DNA of 64,000 bases from positions 146,842-210,841 of the forward strand of contig JAFTQG010000055.1 of the NCBI GenBank assembly GCA_017462915.1, read 5' to 3'. This stretch comes from Prevotella sp. Its GTDB lineage: Bacteria; Bacteroidota; Bacteroidia; Bacteroidales; Bacteroidaceae. This document shows, piece by piece, positions 36,106-44,886 of the stretch (its first letter is position 1; each line of letters starts with the position of its first letter). The notes beneath the pieces were generated by a model. That model was not told the DNA's origin and did not search any database. It worked only from the letters and a program-made list of their open reading frames with translations. A program made the translations under genes and the position numbers.

Positions 36106-36298
36106 ATATTTGCAAATTATGATTATCTTTGCATAAGATAAGCTGCACCTCGGCAATTCCAAGCGAGCTTGATTGCGCTCGGTTTGCATTATCTTTGCAT
36201 AAGATAAGCTGCACCTCGGCAATTCCAAGCGAGCTTGATTGCACTCGGTTTGCATTATCTTTGCATAAGATAAGCTGCGCCTCGGCAATTCCAAGCGT
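36106..36298 (+). promoter_or_regulatory. 66-bp tandem repeat carrying stacked promoters
   Basis: Units starting at 36122, 36188 and 36254 repeat with a period of exactly 66 bases; the third is partial. Each carries TATCTTTG (36124-36131, 36190-36197, 36256-36263), an exact -7 box. The preceding unit supplies TTG (36169-36171 and 36235-36237) 18 bases upstream, so each junction makes a full promoter. A further TATATTTG stands at 36106-36113. All point to the glycosyltransferase at 36338. Changing the copy number would change promoter number. Confidence 0.75.
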
Positions 36299-36337
36299 AA
36301 CGACAAGACATGTCTCACCAAACCATCAATAAAGAAA

Positions 36338-37264
36338 ATGCAACAGCCACTCGTATCGGTCGTCATACCGGGATATAACCACGCGCCATATCTCAGGGAG
36401 CGCATAGACAGCGTGCTCGCACAGGATTATCCCGACTTTGAGGTGATACTCCTCGACGACCGCTCGCCGGACAACAGTGCGGAGATAATGCTCGGATACA
36501 GGGAGCATCCGCGCGTGAGCCATGTGGTGATAAACGAGCGGAACTCCGGGAACACCTTCCTGCAATGGGAGAAGGGCATCTCCATGGCCCAGGGTGAGTA
36601 TATCTGGATAGCGGAGAGCGACGACACGGCACGCCCGCAGTTTCTCTCGCGGATGATGGAGAAGCTCCTCGCCGTGCCCGAGGCGTCGCTGGCGTTCTCG
36701 CGGAGCACGATGATCGGGCCCGACAGCAGACCCTTGGGATACTCCTGGGACGAGACATGGCGCTACAAGGCTCCGGGAGTGTACGACTCCCGTGACTTCT
36801 GCCTGCGGCGCATGGTGTTCAAGGACCTGATATACAACGCCTCGATGGTGGTCTTCAGGAAAGCCTTCTACAGGAAGGTGACGACGCGCTACCAGGCGTT
36901 CCGCCACTGCGGCGACTGGCTCTTCTGGTTTGAGATGTGCATGTTGGGCAAGGTCTGCGAAGTGCCCGAGGAGCTCAACGGCTTCCGCCAGCATCCCGAC
37001 AAGGTGAGCAACGACGCGCGGAGCTCCGGCAAGGACTTCGAGGAGATGGCAGGCATACAGCGCATCATGGCGGAGACCCTCTCGCTCTCGGCATACCAGC
37101 GCCGCTGTCTGAGAGGCCGCCAGACAAAACGCCTCATGAAGTCTGCCGTCGCTGACAAGGAAAGGCTCACGGCCGAGTATCCCGACATCTACGGCGGGAC
37201 ACTCCTTGACAAGGCTCTCTACACCGTTGACAAGATGATGAATCTCTCGCGGCTGCAGAGATAG
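36338..37264 (+). CDS. glycosyltransferase family 2
   Basis: A 308-residue GT2 enzyme: PLVSVVIPGYNHAPYLRERI, LLDDRSPDNSAEI, NERNSGNTFLQWEKGI and the metal-site region IWIAESDD (residues ~89-96). ELNGFRQHPDKVS is the typical late motif of this GT2 subgroup. It has no A/C-rich repeat leader; instead a stack of promoter-bearing 66-bp repeats lies 40 bases upstream. It opens the second plus-strand part of the polysaccharide locus. Confidence 0.9.
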   Translation: MQQPLVSVVIPGYNHAPYLRERIDSVLAQDYPDFEVILLDDRSPDNSAEIMLGYREHPRVSHVVINERNSGNTFLQWEKGISMAQGEYIWIAESDDTARPQFLSRMMEKLLAVPEASLAFSRSTMIGPDSRPLGYSWDETWRYKAPGVYDSRDFCLRRMVFKDLIYNASMVVFRKAFYRKVTTRYQAFRHCGDWLFWFEMCMLGKVCEVPEELNGFRQHPDKVSNDARSSGKDFEEMAGIQRIMAETLSLSAYQRRCLRGRQTKRLMKSAVADKERLTAEYPDIYGGTLLDKALYTVDKMMNLSRLQR

Positions 37265-37428
37265 CAGGGATAGCCTCGATAGCCGCAATAGCCTCTATAG
37301 TTTCTATTCCGGCTATATCGGCTATTCCGGCTATCGCAACCTTAACCCTAACCCTAACGATAACCTTAACCGCCCAACCGCCCAACCGTAAAACCGCATA
37401 ACCGCATAACCGCAAAAACCCACAACCA
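37265..37428 (+). repeat. spacer repeats between GT2 and GT4 genes
   Basis: ATAGCCTCGATAGCCGCAATAG pairs with CTATTCCGGCTATATCGGC; then CCTTAACCCTAACCCTAAC and AACCGCCCAACCGTAAAACC up to the ATG. Confidence 0.8.
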
Positions 37429-38607
37429 ATGTCCCTCCTCTTCCTCATAAGCCGCTTCCTCGACGGAGGCATAGACACGGTACTCGTGGAGTACCTCAAC
37501 GGACTGTGCCGATACACCAGCCACGACGTGACGCTGGCCATCGGCATGAAGATGAACGAGGCAGAGGTCTTCCTGCCGCGCATCTCGCCGAAGGTAAAGA
37601 TAGAGTATCTCGTAGACAGCGACATGCTCACGGCATACAAGCGCGCCAAGCACCACCACCGCAAGCGCGCCCTCCACGGAGCCCTTGACGAGATAATCCT
37701 CAACCCCGTGAGACGCCTGCTCATGCGGAGACGGCTGGCAAGGCTCGCCAGGGAAGCCGATGTCGTGGTGGACTTCGACAGCTGCTTCAGCTCCTTCATG
37801 GACGTTGTGCCGGAGAGGGCGAAGACCGTCATGTGGTTCCATTTCTCCCTCGCCGCCGAGGCGCGCCGAGCACCCAAGCGCATCCGCCGCCTCAGGAAGA
37901 GCATGCACCGCTACGACCATATCGTGCTCATAGCCGACGACATGATGGATGAGGCCCGGGAGATGATGCCGGAACACAAGGAGCGGTTCTGCCGCATATA
38001 CAACTGTCTCAACCGTGACACCATCGTGGAGAAAGCCTCCGCTCCTGTCGGCGACAAGAGGATAACAAGGCCGTTCCTCCTCGCCGTGGAGAGGCTCGAG
38101 GAGTCGCAGAAAGACCTCACCACTCTCTTCAAGGCCTACGCCCTGTTGCGCAACAGAGCCACAGCCGCCGATGTCCCGGAGCTGTATATAATAGGTGAAG
38201 GCCGCAGCCGCGGCGAACTGGAAGGGCTCATCTGCCGTCTCGGCATGGAGAGACATATCACGCTGCTGGGCTTCCAGGCCAATCCGTATCCGTGGATAAA
38301 GGCGTCGCAGGCACTCGTCCACAGTTCACGGTTCGAGGGCTTCGGACTCTCTCTCGCCGAAGGACTGATGCTCGGCAAGGTCCTCATCTCCACCGACTGC
38401 CCCACAGGGCCGGCAGAGATACTCGCCCGCGGCAAGGCAGGACTGCTGACTCCTGTCGGCGATGTAGAGGCTCTCGCCGATGCCATGCACAAGGTATTGA
38501 CAGACAAGACCCTTCGGGAGCAGCTCATGGAGGAAGGCCTTCGCCACCGCCGGCTGTTCATGCCCGAGCAGAGCATCGCCGACTTCAACAGACTGATAGA
38601 ATCATGA
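37429..38607 (+). CDS. glycosyltransferase family 4
   Basis: A 392-residue GT4 enzyme. The N-terminal part has FLISRFLDGGIDTVLVEYLN and a basic helical stretch (RAKHHHRKRAL). The C-terminal domain has FLLAVERLEESQKDLTTLFK, LYIIGEGRSRGELE and the EX7E region SSRFEGFGLSLAEGLMLGK with STDCPTGPAEIL. All expected motifs are intact. It transfers an unknown sugar in the surface polysaccharide locus and is followed 4 bases later by the next GT2 gene, so the two are co-transcribed. Confidence 0.9.
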   Translation: MSLLFLISRFLDGGIDTVLVEYLNGLCRYTSHDVTLAIGMKMNEAEVFLPRISPKVKIEYLVDSDMLTAYKRAKHHHRKRALHGALDEIILNPVRRLLMRRRLARLAREADVVVDFDSCFSSFMDVVPERAKTVMWFHFSLAAEARRAPKRIRRLRKSMHRYDHIVLIADDMMDEAREMMPEHKERFCRIYNCLNRDTIVEKASAPVGDKRITRPFLLAVERLEESQKDLTTLFKAYALLRNRATAADVPELYIIGEGRSRGELEGLICRLGMERHITLLGFQANPYPWIKASQALVHSSRFEGFGLSLAEGLMLGKVLISTDCPTGPAEILARGKAGLLTPVGDVEALADAMHKVLTDKTLREQLMEEGLRHRRLFMPEQSIADFNRLIES

Positions 38608-38611
38608 GACT

Positions 38612-39364
38612 ATGGAAAGACAGAAGATAAGTGTCGTAATAAACACATACAACGCCGCCCTGCGCCTCCGTGAGGTGCTCGATGCCGTGAGGGACTTCGA
38701 TGAGATACTCGTCTGCGACATGGAGTCTACGGACGAGACGCTGGCGATAGCCGAGGAGTACGGTTGCCGCACGGTGACCTTCCCGAGGGAGAGATACAAC
38801 ATCGTCGAGCCGGCACGCGAGTTTGCCATACACCAGGCACGCCATCCGTGGGTGCTTGTGGTCGATGCAGACGAGATAGTCACGCCGGAGCTGCGCGAGT
38901 ATCTCTATGCCTTCACTGAAGGCGACAGCGCCGGACTGCTCATCCCTCGCAAGAACTTCTTCATGGGACGGTTCATGAGATGCCTCTATCCCGACTATAT
39001 CCTGCGCTTCTTCCTCCGCGACAAGACCCGGTGGCCGGCAGTCATACACTGCTCTCCAGAGGTAGACGGCAAGGTGGAGAGGATACCGAAGGACCGCCGC
39101 GAACTGGCGTTCGTCCATCTCGCCGACGAGTCGATAAGTATGCGTCTCAGGAAGACCGACCAGTACAGCGACAACGAACTGCCCAAGAAGCGCCGCAAGA
39201 ACTACGGCACAGGTGCGCTCGTAGGGCGTCCCCTGCTGTTCTTCCTGAAGACATACTTCCTCAAAGGGGCATGGCGCGACGGCAGGCCCGGCTTCATCAA
39301 GGCTGTCATGGAAGCCTTCTACCAGTTTGTCATCGTGGCGAAACTGATAGAGGAGAGAGCATAG
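38612..39364 (+). CDS. glycosyltransferase family 2, WaaE/KdtX-like
   Basis: A 250-residue enzyme starting ISVVINTYNAALRLREVLD with CDMESTDETLAIAEEYGC and VLVVDADEIVTPELREYL. The DADE metal motif and overall length match the WaaE/KdtX-like GT2 group, which includes LPS core beta-1,4-glucosyltransferases. The C-terminal part is hydrophobic and basic. It begins 4 bases after the GT4 gene with no repeat leader, consistent with translational coupling. Confidence 0.85.
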   Translation: MERQKISVVINTYNAALRLREVLDAVRDFDEILVCDMESTDETLAIAEEYGCRTVTFPRERYNIVEPAREFAIHQARHPWVLVVDADEIVTPELREYLYAFTEGDSAGLLIPRKNFFMGRFMRCLYPDYILRFFLRDKTRWPAVIHCSPEVDGKVERIPKDRRELAFVHLADESISMRLRKTDQYSDNELPKKRRKNYGTGALVGRPLLFFLKTYFLKGAWRDGRPGFIKAVMEAFYQFVIVAKLIEERA

Positions 39365-39501
39365 TTGGTTGTTTGGTGGTTTAGTGGTTTAGTTGTTTGG
39401 TTGATAGCTTCTATCCCGGCTGTAAACCTTAACGATAACCCCAAACCACTAAACGACTAAACGACTAAACCACTAAACCACCAAACGACCAAACCACCAC
39501 C
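39365..39501 (+). repeat. palindromic spacer before the GT11 gene
   Basis: GGTTGTTTGGTGGTTTAGTGG after the stop, a short GATAGCTTCTATCCCGGC centre, then AAACCACTAAACGACTAAAC up to the ATG. Confidence 0.75.
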
Positions 39502-40365
39502 ATGCTTTTCATAAAAGACAAGGGTCAGATGTGCAACAACATCTATCAGTATATCAACCTTTACGCATGGGCAAGGGAGCACGGCCTCAAGACCATGAGC
39601 CTGCGCTTCGCCCATAAATACAAAGGCTTCGCCATCTGCCGCACACCATACCACAACAGAGCCATGTATCTCCTCGTGAATACATTGAAGACCCTGCGCC
39701 TCATACCCTGCGTGGACTACGACGGCAAAGCCGCGACATACGAAGAGTGCGAGCGGAGGATGCTCTCCTCGCGCAATGCCATCGTGAAAGGATGGAGCGT
39801 GCGCTACAGCAGCCTCCTGCCAGGATACATGGACGAGATACGCCGGCTCTTCGCCTTTGACGATGACATAAAAGCCGCCGCAAGGCACAACATGATGCCC
39901 GCGGACGCGGATACTGTAAGCATAGGACTGCATATACGCCGCGGCGACTACAGGAAATTCCTCGGAGGAAGGCATTACTTCACCGACATGGAGTTTACGG
40001 AGACGCTCGTCCTGCTCCTTGACAACTTCAAGGGGAAGACCTGCAACATCTATATCTGTACCAACGACAAGCATCTCGACAAAGACCGCTTCATACACGC
40101 CGTGAGAAGCCACGCCAGCAGCAACAGCTGCCACATAGCCTTCCCACACGGCAGCGGACAGGAAGACCTCTGCCTCCTCTCCGAGTGTGACTATATCCTC
40201 GGTCCCGTGAGCAGCTACTCGCTCATAGCCACGATGTACGGCAAGGCGCGGTGCCTGTGGATGAGCCATAAGGTGAGAAAGGAACTCCCGCTCTCCCTCT
40301 TCCGCGATTTCCTGAGCCTGACGCAGATATTCGACCTCAGCTTCACTTCCGACGAGTATCTGTAA
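39502..40365 (+). CDS. glycosyltransferase family 11-like (alpha-1,2-fucosyltransferase type)
   Basis: A 287-residue protein. The start FIKDKGQMCNNIYQYINLYA corresponds to the GxGNxLFQY region of GT11, and GLHIRRGDYRKF (residues ~152-163) is the conserved HxRRGDY motif that binds GDP-fucose. The late segment LLSECDYILGPVSSYSLIA matches the family's final motif. It probably adds L-fucose to the surface polysaccharide. It is the last gene of the locus and has an AAACCACC leader. Confidence 0.8.
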   Translation: MLFIKDKGQMCNNIYQYINLYAWAREHGLKTMSLRFAHKYKGFAICRTPYHNRAMYLLVNTLKTLRLIPCVDYDGKAATYEECERRMLSSRNAIVKGWSVRYSSLLPGYMDEIRRLFAFDDDIKAAARHNMMPADADTVSIGLHIRRGDYRKFLGGRHYFTDMEFTETLVLLLDNFKGKTCNIYICTNDKHLDKDRFIHAVRSHASSNSCHIAFPHGSGQEDLCLLSECDYILGPVSSYSLIATMYGKARCLWMSHKVRKELPLSLFRDFLSLTQIFDLSFTSDEYL

Positions 40366-40504
40366 CCGCCTTTCACCTCATCTCCGCAGGCGGCGGCTAT
40401 AAACCCTAACCTTAACCCTAACCTTAACGATAACCTACAACCCAAAACCGCATAACCGTGTAATATCCGTATAACCGCCTAACCGTATAACCGTTAATTA
40501 TATT
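40366..40504 (+). repeat. repeat leader of the GH105 gene
   Basis: CCTAACCTTAACCCTAACC units followed by AACCGCATAACCGTG and AACCGCCTAACCGTATAACC units before the ATG. Confidence 0.7.
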
Positions 40505-41809
40505 ATGAAAAAGATTTTCTTGCTTGGCTGCATCACCGTCATTGCGACGACCATGCACGCACAGGACAACATGACCGCACGAGAGACAGCTATGAAGATT
40601 GCCGACCGCATAGTGGCCTCCACGTCTTACGACTTCAAGGACACAAGGACGGGAGAGGTGTTCAAGAGCGTTAAGGATATGCCGCTGTCGATGGACATAA
40701 AGGTGAACAGCAAGTACAACAACTGGCATTATACCAATGGCGTGACGAACATCGCCATGCTCGAACTTGCCGACAAGACCGGACGCAAGGACTATGAACG
40801 GTATGTTGTGCGCAATATGGACTTCGTGTTCAACGAAGGCAACCTCGACTTCTTCCGCAGACAGTATGACAAAGCCCTGAAAGACGGCGGCTGGTATGCC
40901 GTGAGAAAACTTAGCTGGCACATGATATTCAGGGGCAAGAGACTGGACGACAACGGACCGATGGGTGCCAGTCTCATAGACTTGCAGATGAGACATTCCG
41001 ACAAGGCATTCCTCGACTATATCAACACCACCGACGAGCATCTCCGCAAAGCTGAGCCTCGCCTCGCCGACGGCACGATAGCGCGTCTGTGGCCTCATGT
41101 CAACACGATATGGGCTGACGACGCCTTCATGGCAGTGTCGTTCCTCTCAAGGATGGGACAGCTTACGGGCGACAACGCCTACTTTGACGATGCGGCACGG
41201 CAGATAATCAGTTACGACAAGCATCTGTGGTGTCCGGAAAAGAGGATATACTACCACTGCTGGCATACGGACAACGGCGAGCATGGCGTGGCACACTGGA
41301 GCCGTGCCAACGGATGGATGTTCATGGCGCAGGCAGACTTGCTCGCCCGGATGCCCGAGAGCCATCCCTTGCGCCGGCAGGTGATGGAGATATTCAGGAA
41401 GCAGGCGAGCGGCGTGGCACGCTATCAGGGAAAGAACGGGCTCTGGCATCAGTTGCTCGACAAGGAGGACTCGTTTGAGGAGATTACAGGCACGGCGATG
41501 TTCGTCTTCGGCATAGCGCGCGGAGTGAAGATGGGCTGGCTGCATCCCGACTTCATATACGTTGCGGAGCAGGGACTGAAGGGCATGATGACAAAGATAA
41601 GCCGCGACGGCGATGTCACGGCGATATGCACAGGCACAGGTATCATGCCGTCGACAGTATACTACTACAACCGTCCGCAGCTCACCAACGACCCGATGGG
41701 CGAAGGACCGGTATTGCGCGCCCTCGTGGAGATGATTGACGCTCCAAGGTATACCGAGATAAAGGCGGAGGAGCAGTATGACAAGATTACGGTGAAAGGA
41801 AAGCATTGA
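40505..41809 (+). CDS. GH105 family unsaturated glucuronyl/galacturonyl hydrolase
   Basis: The 434-residue protein has a signal peptide cut before Gln20 (MHAQ). The (alpha/alpha)6 barrel shows the GH105/GH88-like motifs HVNTIWADDAFMAVSFLSR (catalytic Asp, residues ~199-217), HWSRANGWMFMAQADLL and EEITGTAMFVFGIARG. These enzymes remove the 4,5-unsaturated uronic acid left on oligosaccharides by polysaccharide lyases, typically from rhamnogalacturonan. The next gene starts 2 bases after its stop, so the two hydrolases act together, probably in the periplasm. Confidence 0.88.
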   Translation: MKKIFLLGCITVIATTMHAQDNMTARETAMKIADRIVASTSYDFKDTRTGEVFKSVKDMPLSMDIKVNSKYNNWHYTNGVTNIAMLELADKTGRKDYERYVVRNMDFVFNEGNLDFFRRQYDKALKDGGWYAVRKLSWHMIFRGKRLDDNGPMGASLIDLQMRHSDKAFLDYINTTDEHLRKAEPRLADGTIARLWPHVNTIWADDAFMAVSFLSRMGQLTGDNAYFDDAARQIISYDKHLWCPEKRIYYHCWHTDNGEHGVAHWSRANGWMFMAQADLLARMPESHPLRRQVMEIFRKQASGVARYQGKNGLWHQLLDKEDSFEEITGTAMFVFGIARGVKMGWLHPDFIYVAEQGLKGMMTKISRDGDVTAICTGTGIMPSTVYYYNRPQLTNDPMGEGPVLRALVEMIDAPRYTEIKAEEQYDKITVKGKH

Positions 41810-41811
41810 TT

Positions 41812-43938
41812 ATGGGAAAGTCTCTCTTCACGACATTGCTCGCTATGTTGCTCGCGACACTGCATACAGCGACAGCCTATGCCGGACGGCACAGTATAGA
41901 CAGATATGCCCTCGTAGGCAGGAACTCTCCGCACATCACGGCCATGGACTCGCTCGGTTCGCTGTCGGTAGGCAACGGCGAGTTTGCCTTTACCGCCGAC
42001 ATTACGGGGCTTCAGACATTTCCCGACTTCTACCGTAACGGCGTGCCTCTCGGGACACAGAGCCAGTGGGGATGGCACAGCTTCCCTAACACGCAGGGAT
42101 TCACGCCCGAGGAGACATTGCAGGAGTATGACTTCGGACGCGGACATAAGGAGCTCTATGCTGGTCAGCCAAGGGAGAAGGGACGCGGAAAGGATGCCTC
42201 AGAATGGTTTCGCGCCAATCCTCACAGGCTGCATCTCGGGATGATAGGCCTTGACCTTGACCGCGACAAAGGCGTGCAGGGGATAACGGACATAGACCAG
42301 AGGCTCGACTTGTGGAGAGGTGTCATAGACAGCCGTTTCAGACATGACGGCACAGACTACAGGGTAAGGACCGTCTGCCATCCGCGGAAAGACATGGTTG
42401 CCGCCGAGATAGTGTCCAAGGCGCACACGGGAGTATGCCTCCGCTTCCCTTATCCTACAGGACAGCACTGCGATGACGCATGTGACTGGAACGCGGACAA
42501 TAGGCACAGCACACGGATTATCGCACGCGGAGACAACCGTGCCATACTGGAAAGGCGACTTGACAGCACGGTCTACTACGTTACCGTGACATGGCGAGGC
42601 AAGGCGGAACTGGCAAAAAGGCGAGACAATCATTTCGTGCTGACACCCGGCGACGACAGATTCTCGTTCACATGCACATTCAGCCGTGACAGCACCGCTG
42701 CCGGCAACGCATGTTTTGACGACGCATACAAGGCGGCTGAGGCTTACTGGAAGGCTTTCTGGACAGACGGCGGCGCAGTGGACTTCTCACGATGCACCGA
42801 CCCGAGAGCCGCCGAACTGGAGCGGCGTGTCGTCCTTAGCCAGTATCTCCTCGCCATACAGTGTGCCGGAAGCACACCTCCGCAGGAGACAGGACTGACA
42901 TACAACTCATGGTTCGGCAAGTTTCATCTCGAGATGATATGGTGGCATCAGGCGCAGTTCGCACTCTGGGGACGCCCGGAGATGCTCGACCGTACCCTCG
43001 GATGGTACAGGACAGCCATGCCCAAGGCAAGGGAAATAGCCCGGAGACAGGGCTTTGACGGCATACGGTGGATGAAGATGACAGACCCGAGTGCCATAGA
43101 GGCTCCATCAAAGGTGGGCAGCTTCCTCGTATGGCAACAGCCGCATATCATATATCTTGCCGAACTGATATACCGTAACTCCGAGGACAAGGAGAGGGTT
43201 CTCAATGAATACGGCGACATGGTACAGCAGACGGCGGAGTTCATGTATTCGTTCGCGACACCCGACAGCGTAAACAACCGCTATCTGCTGAAAGGACTTA
43301 TCCCTGCACAGGAGACACTGAAGGCCGGCGAGACGGTCAATCCGCCCTTTGAACTGTCCTACTGGCACTATGCCATGCAGGTCGCACAGCAGTGGAGAGA
43401 ACGGCGCGGCATGAAACGGGACATGGCGTGGGAAGACATGACAGCACGCCTCTCGCCTCTCGCCTATGACGACAACTACCTGTATCTCGCGGCAGAAAGC
43501 GCCACGGACACATACCGCGATATCCGCCTTACATCAGACCACATGGCTGTCCTCGGGGCTGTAGGCATACTGCCCATGAGCAGACTTGTCAACGAGGAAT
43601 ACATGCGCAACACGCTTGACTGGGTGCTTGCCCGCTGGAACTGGGACAAGACATGGGGCTGGGACTATCCCATGACTGCCATGAACGCCGTCCGTCTCGG
43701 CGAACCGGAGAAGGCTGTCGATGCCCTCCTCATGGACAAGCGCACGAACACCTACCTCGTCAACGGCCACAACTATCAGGACAAGCGCCTGCGCATCTAT
43801 CTGCCCGGCAACGGCGGACTGCTCACTGCCGTCGCCCTCATGTGTGCAGGCTGGGACGGTTGCACACGTCCCGCTCCCGGTTTCCCTAAAGACGGCAAAT
43901 GGGATGTAGTGTGGGAAGGGCTGCATCCCCTGCCGTAA
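41812..43938 (+). CDS. exported six-hairpin glycosidase-like protein (clan GH-L type)
   Basis: A 708-residue protein read from the ATG at 41812, two bases after the GH105 stop; an upstream TTG at 41806 is less likely. Residues 1-24 are a signal peptide. An N-terminal beta domain (SVGNGEFAFTADITGLQTFP) is followed by an (alpha/alpha)6-type domain with LTYNSWFGKFHLEMIWWHQ and LDRTLGWYRTAMPKAREIA. These resemble the catalytic-domain pattern of GH65/GH95-type enzymes, with the Glu of FHLEM as the likely acid. I cannot assign a CAZy family. Coupled to GH105, it probably trims the same pectin-like oligosaccharide. Confidence 0.65.
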   Translation: MGKSLFTTLLAMLLATLHTATAYAGRHSIDRYALVGRNSPHITAMDSLGSLSVGNGEFAFTADITGLQTFPDFYRNGVPLGTQSQWGWHSFPNTQGFTPEETLQEYDFGRGHKELYAGQPREKGRGKDASEWFRANPHRLHLGMIGLDLDRDKGVQGITDIDQRLDLWRGVIDSRFRHDGTDYRVRTVCHPRKDMVAAEIVSKAHTGVCLRFPYPTGQHCDDACDWNADNRHSTRIIARGDNRAILERRLDSTVYYVTVTWRGKAELAKRRDNHFVLTPGDDRFSFTCTFSRDSTAAGNACFDDAYKAAEAYWKAFWTDGGAVDFSRCTDPRAAELERRVVLSQYLLAIQCAGSTPPQETGLTYNSWFGKFHLEMIWWHQAQFALWGRPEMLDRTLGWYRTAMPKAREIARRQGFDGIRWMKMTDPSAIEAPSKVGSFLVWQQPHIIYLAELIYRNSEDKERVLNEYGDMVQQTAEFMYSFATPDSVNNRYLLKGLIPAQETLKAGETVNPPFELSYWHYAMQVAQQWRERRGMKRDMAWEDMTARLSPLAYDDNYLYLAAESATDTYRDIRLTSDHMAVLGAVGILPMSRLVNEEYMRNTLDWVLARWNWDKTWGWDYPMTAMNAVRLGEPEKAVDALLMDKRTNTYLVNGHNYQDKRLRIYLPGNGGLLTAVALMCAGWDGCTRPAPGFPKDGKWDVVWEGLHPLP

Positions 43939-43955
43939 CGACATTGCAGGGAGAT

Positions 43956-43992
43956 ACATTAAGCCTGCTGCCTCTATCCGTGGGCTTAATGT
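43956..43992 (+). terminator. hairpin after the hydrolase pair
   Basis: ACATTAAGCC and GGCTTAATGT are perfect 10-base arms with a 17-base loop, 18 bases after the stop. There is no T run after it, so it may act as an RNA-stabilising or factor-dependent end. Confidence 0.45.
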
Positions 43993-44022
43993 CCGCCTCT
44001 CGCCAAAACATTTCCCGTTTGC

Positions 44023-44053
44023 TTTGTCAAATGAGAAAAAATTCTTATATTTG
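44023..44053 (+). promoter_or_regulatory. promoter of the accessory pair at 44206
   Basis: TTTG at 44023-44026 and TATATTTG at 44046-44053 are 19 bases apart. The predicted transcript begins inside the small palindromic element at 44063-44138. Confidence 0.65.
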
Positions 44054-44062
44054 CAAGGAAAT

Positions 44063-44138
44063 AAGTAAGTCAACAAAATTAATGTATACATACAAGATTA
44101 GAATGCTTATAATACCGTTTGATTTTGTAGACTTACTT
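44063..44138 (+). repeat. MITE-like element with AAGTAAGTC ends
   Basis: AAGTAAGTCAACAAAAT (44063-44079) and its near-exact complement (44122-44138) enclose a centre with TATACATACAAGATT and ACCGTTTGATTTTGT. Ends and centre match the element at 54711-54797. Confidence 0.75.
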
Positions 44139-44205
44139 AATATATATATCGCTGACACCATAATCAATTAACAAGACAGAATCCGATTCTCTAAAGACAA
44201 GTCTA

Positions 44206-44865
44206 ATGAAAGCTGCAGAACAAGGATATGTTTACATACTGACCAACCCCAGTTTCAAAGAGGATTGGGTTAAAATAGGTAAGAGTTCCAGACCTGTTGA
44301 TATAAGGTCTAAGGAACTTGACAATACCGCTGTACCGCTTCCTTTTGAGATATTTGCAACGATGAAGACCTGCAAGTATAACGAGGTTGAGAAGTTGGTG
44401 CACAAGACAATTGACCGGCTCACTGACCTGCGCATACGCCAGAACCGTGAGTTCTTCAATGTCGCTCCACAGATGGCTCTCGATATTTTTCGGGACATCG
44501 CCATGACAATAGATGATGCGGAAGTGATATTGTATCATGAAAACAAACCGATAATGGACAAGATGACTCCTGTTCATACAAAACGTGAGGTGAAACGCTC
44601 ACGCTTCAAGTTCAGCATGTGCGATATAAAGATAGGAGAGCTAATCACATTCATACCGACAGGGGTGGTCGCAAAAGTAGCATCCGATGACTCTATCGAA
44701 TATGAAGGTCGCATCTATAAGCTCTCCCCATTTGTAGGCACATTCATGCCAGAAGATAAAAGAAACACATCAGGCGCTTATCAGGGACCGAAATATTTCT
44801 CATATAACGGGAAAATCCTGGAAGATCTGAGGAAGGAGAAAGAAACTTCTCAAATGGGAATTTGA
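44206..44865 (+). CDS. GIY-YIG (T5orf172-type) nuclease with C-terminal RAMA-like domain
   Basis: A 219-residue protein. The N-terminal ~100 residues show the T5orf172/GIY-YIG pattern GYVYILTNPSFKEDWVKIGK and ELDNTAVPLPFEIF. The C-terminal part (residues ~125-215; FKFSMCDIKIGELITFI, SIEYEGRIYKLSPFVG, YFSYNGKILEDLR) resembles the RAMA domain found beside restriction and DNA-modification proteins. This suggests cutting of modified or foreign DNA. The gene is AT-richer than its surroundings, has no repeat leader and starts just after a MITE-like element, all signs of recent gain. Confidence 0.65.
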   Translation: MKAAEQGYVYILTNPSFKEDWVKIGKSSRPVDIRSKELDNTAVPLPFEIFATMKTCKYNEVEKLVHKTIDRLTDLRIRQNREFFNVAPQMALDIFRDIAMTIDDAEVILYHENKPIMDKMTPVHTKREVKRSRFKFSMCDIKIGELITFIPTGVVAKVASDDSIEYEGRIYKLSPFVGTFMPEDKRNTSGAYQGPKYFSYNGKILEDLRKEKETSQMGI

Positions 44866-44886
44866 TATCTGCAAATAGTAATCATC

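Noticed and set aside
36122-36298. CRISPR array
   Set aside because: The 66-bp units abut directly with no unique spacers and no cas genes are present; the units carry promoter boxes instead.
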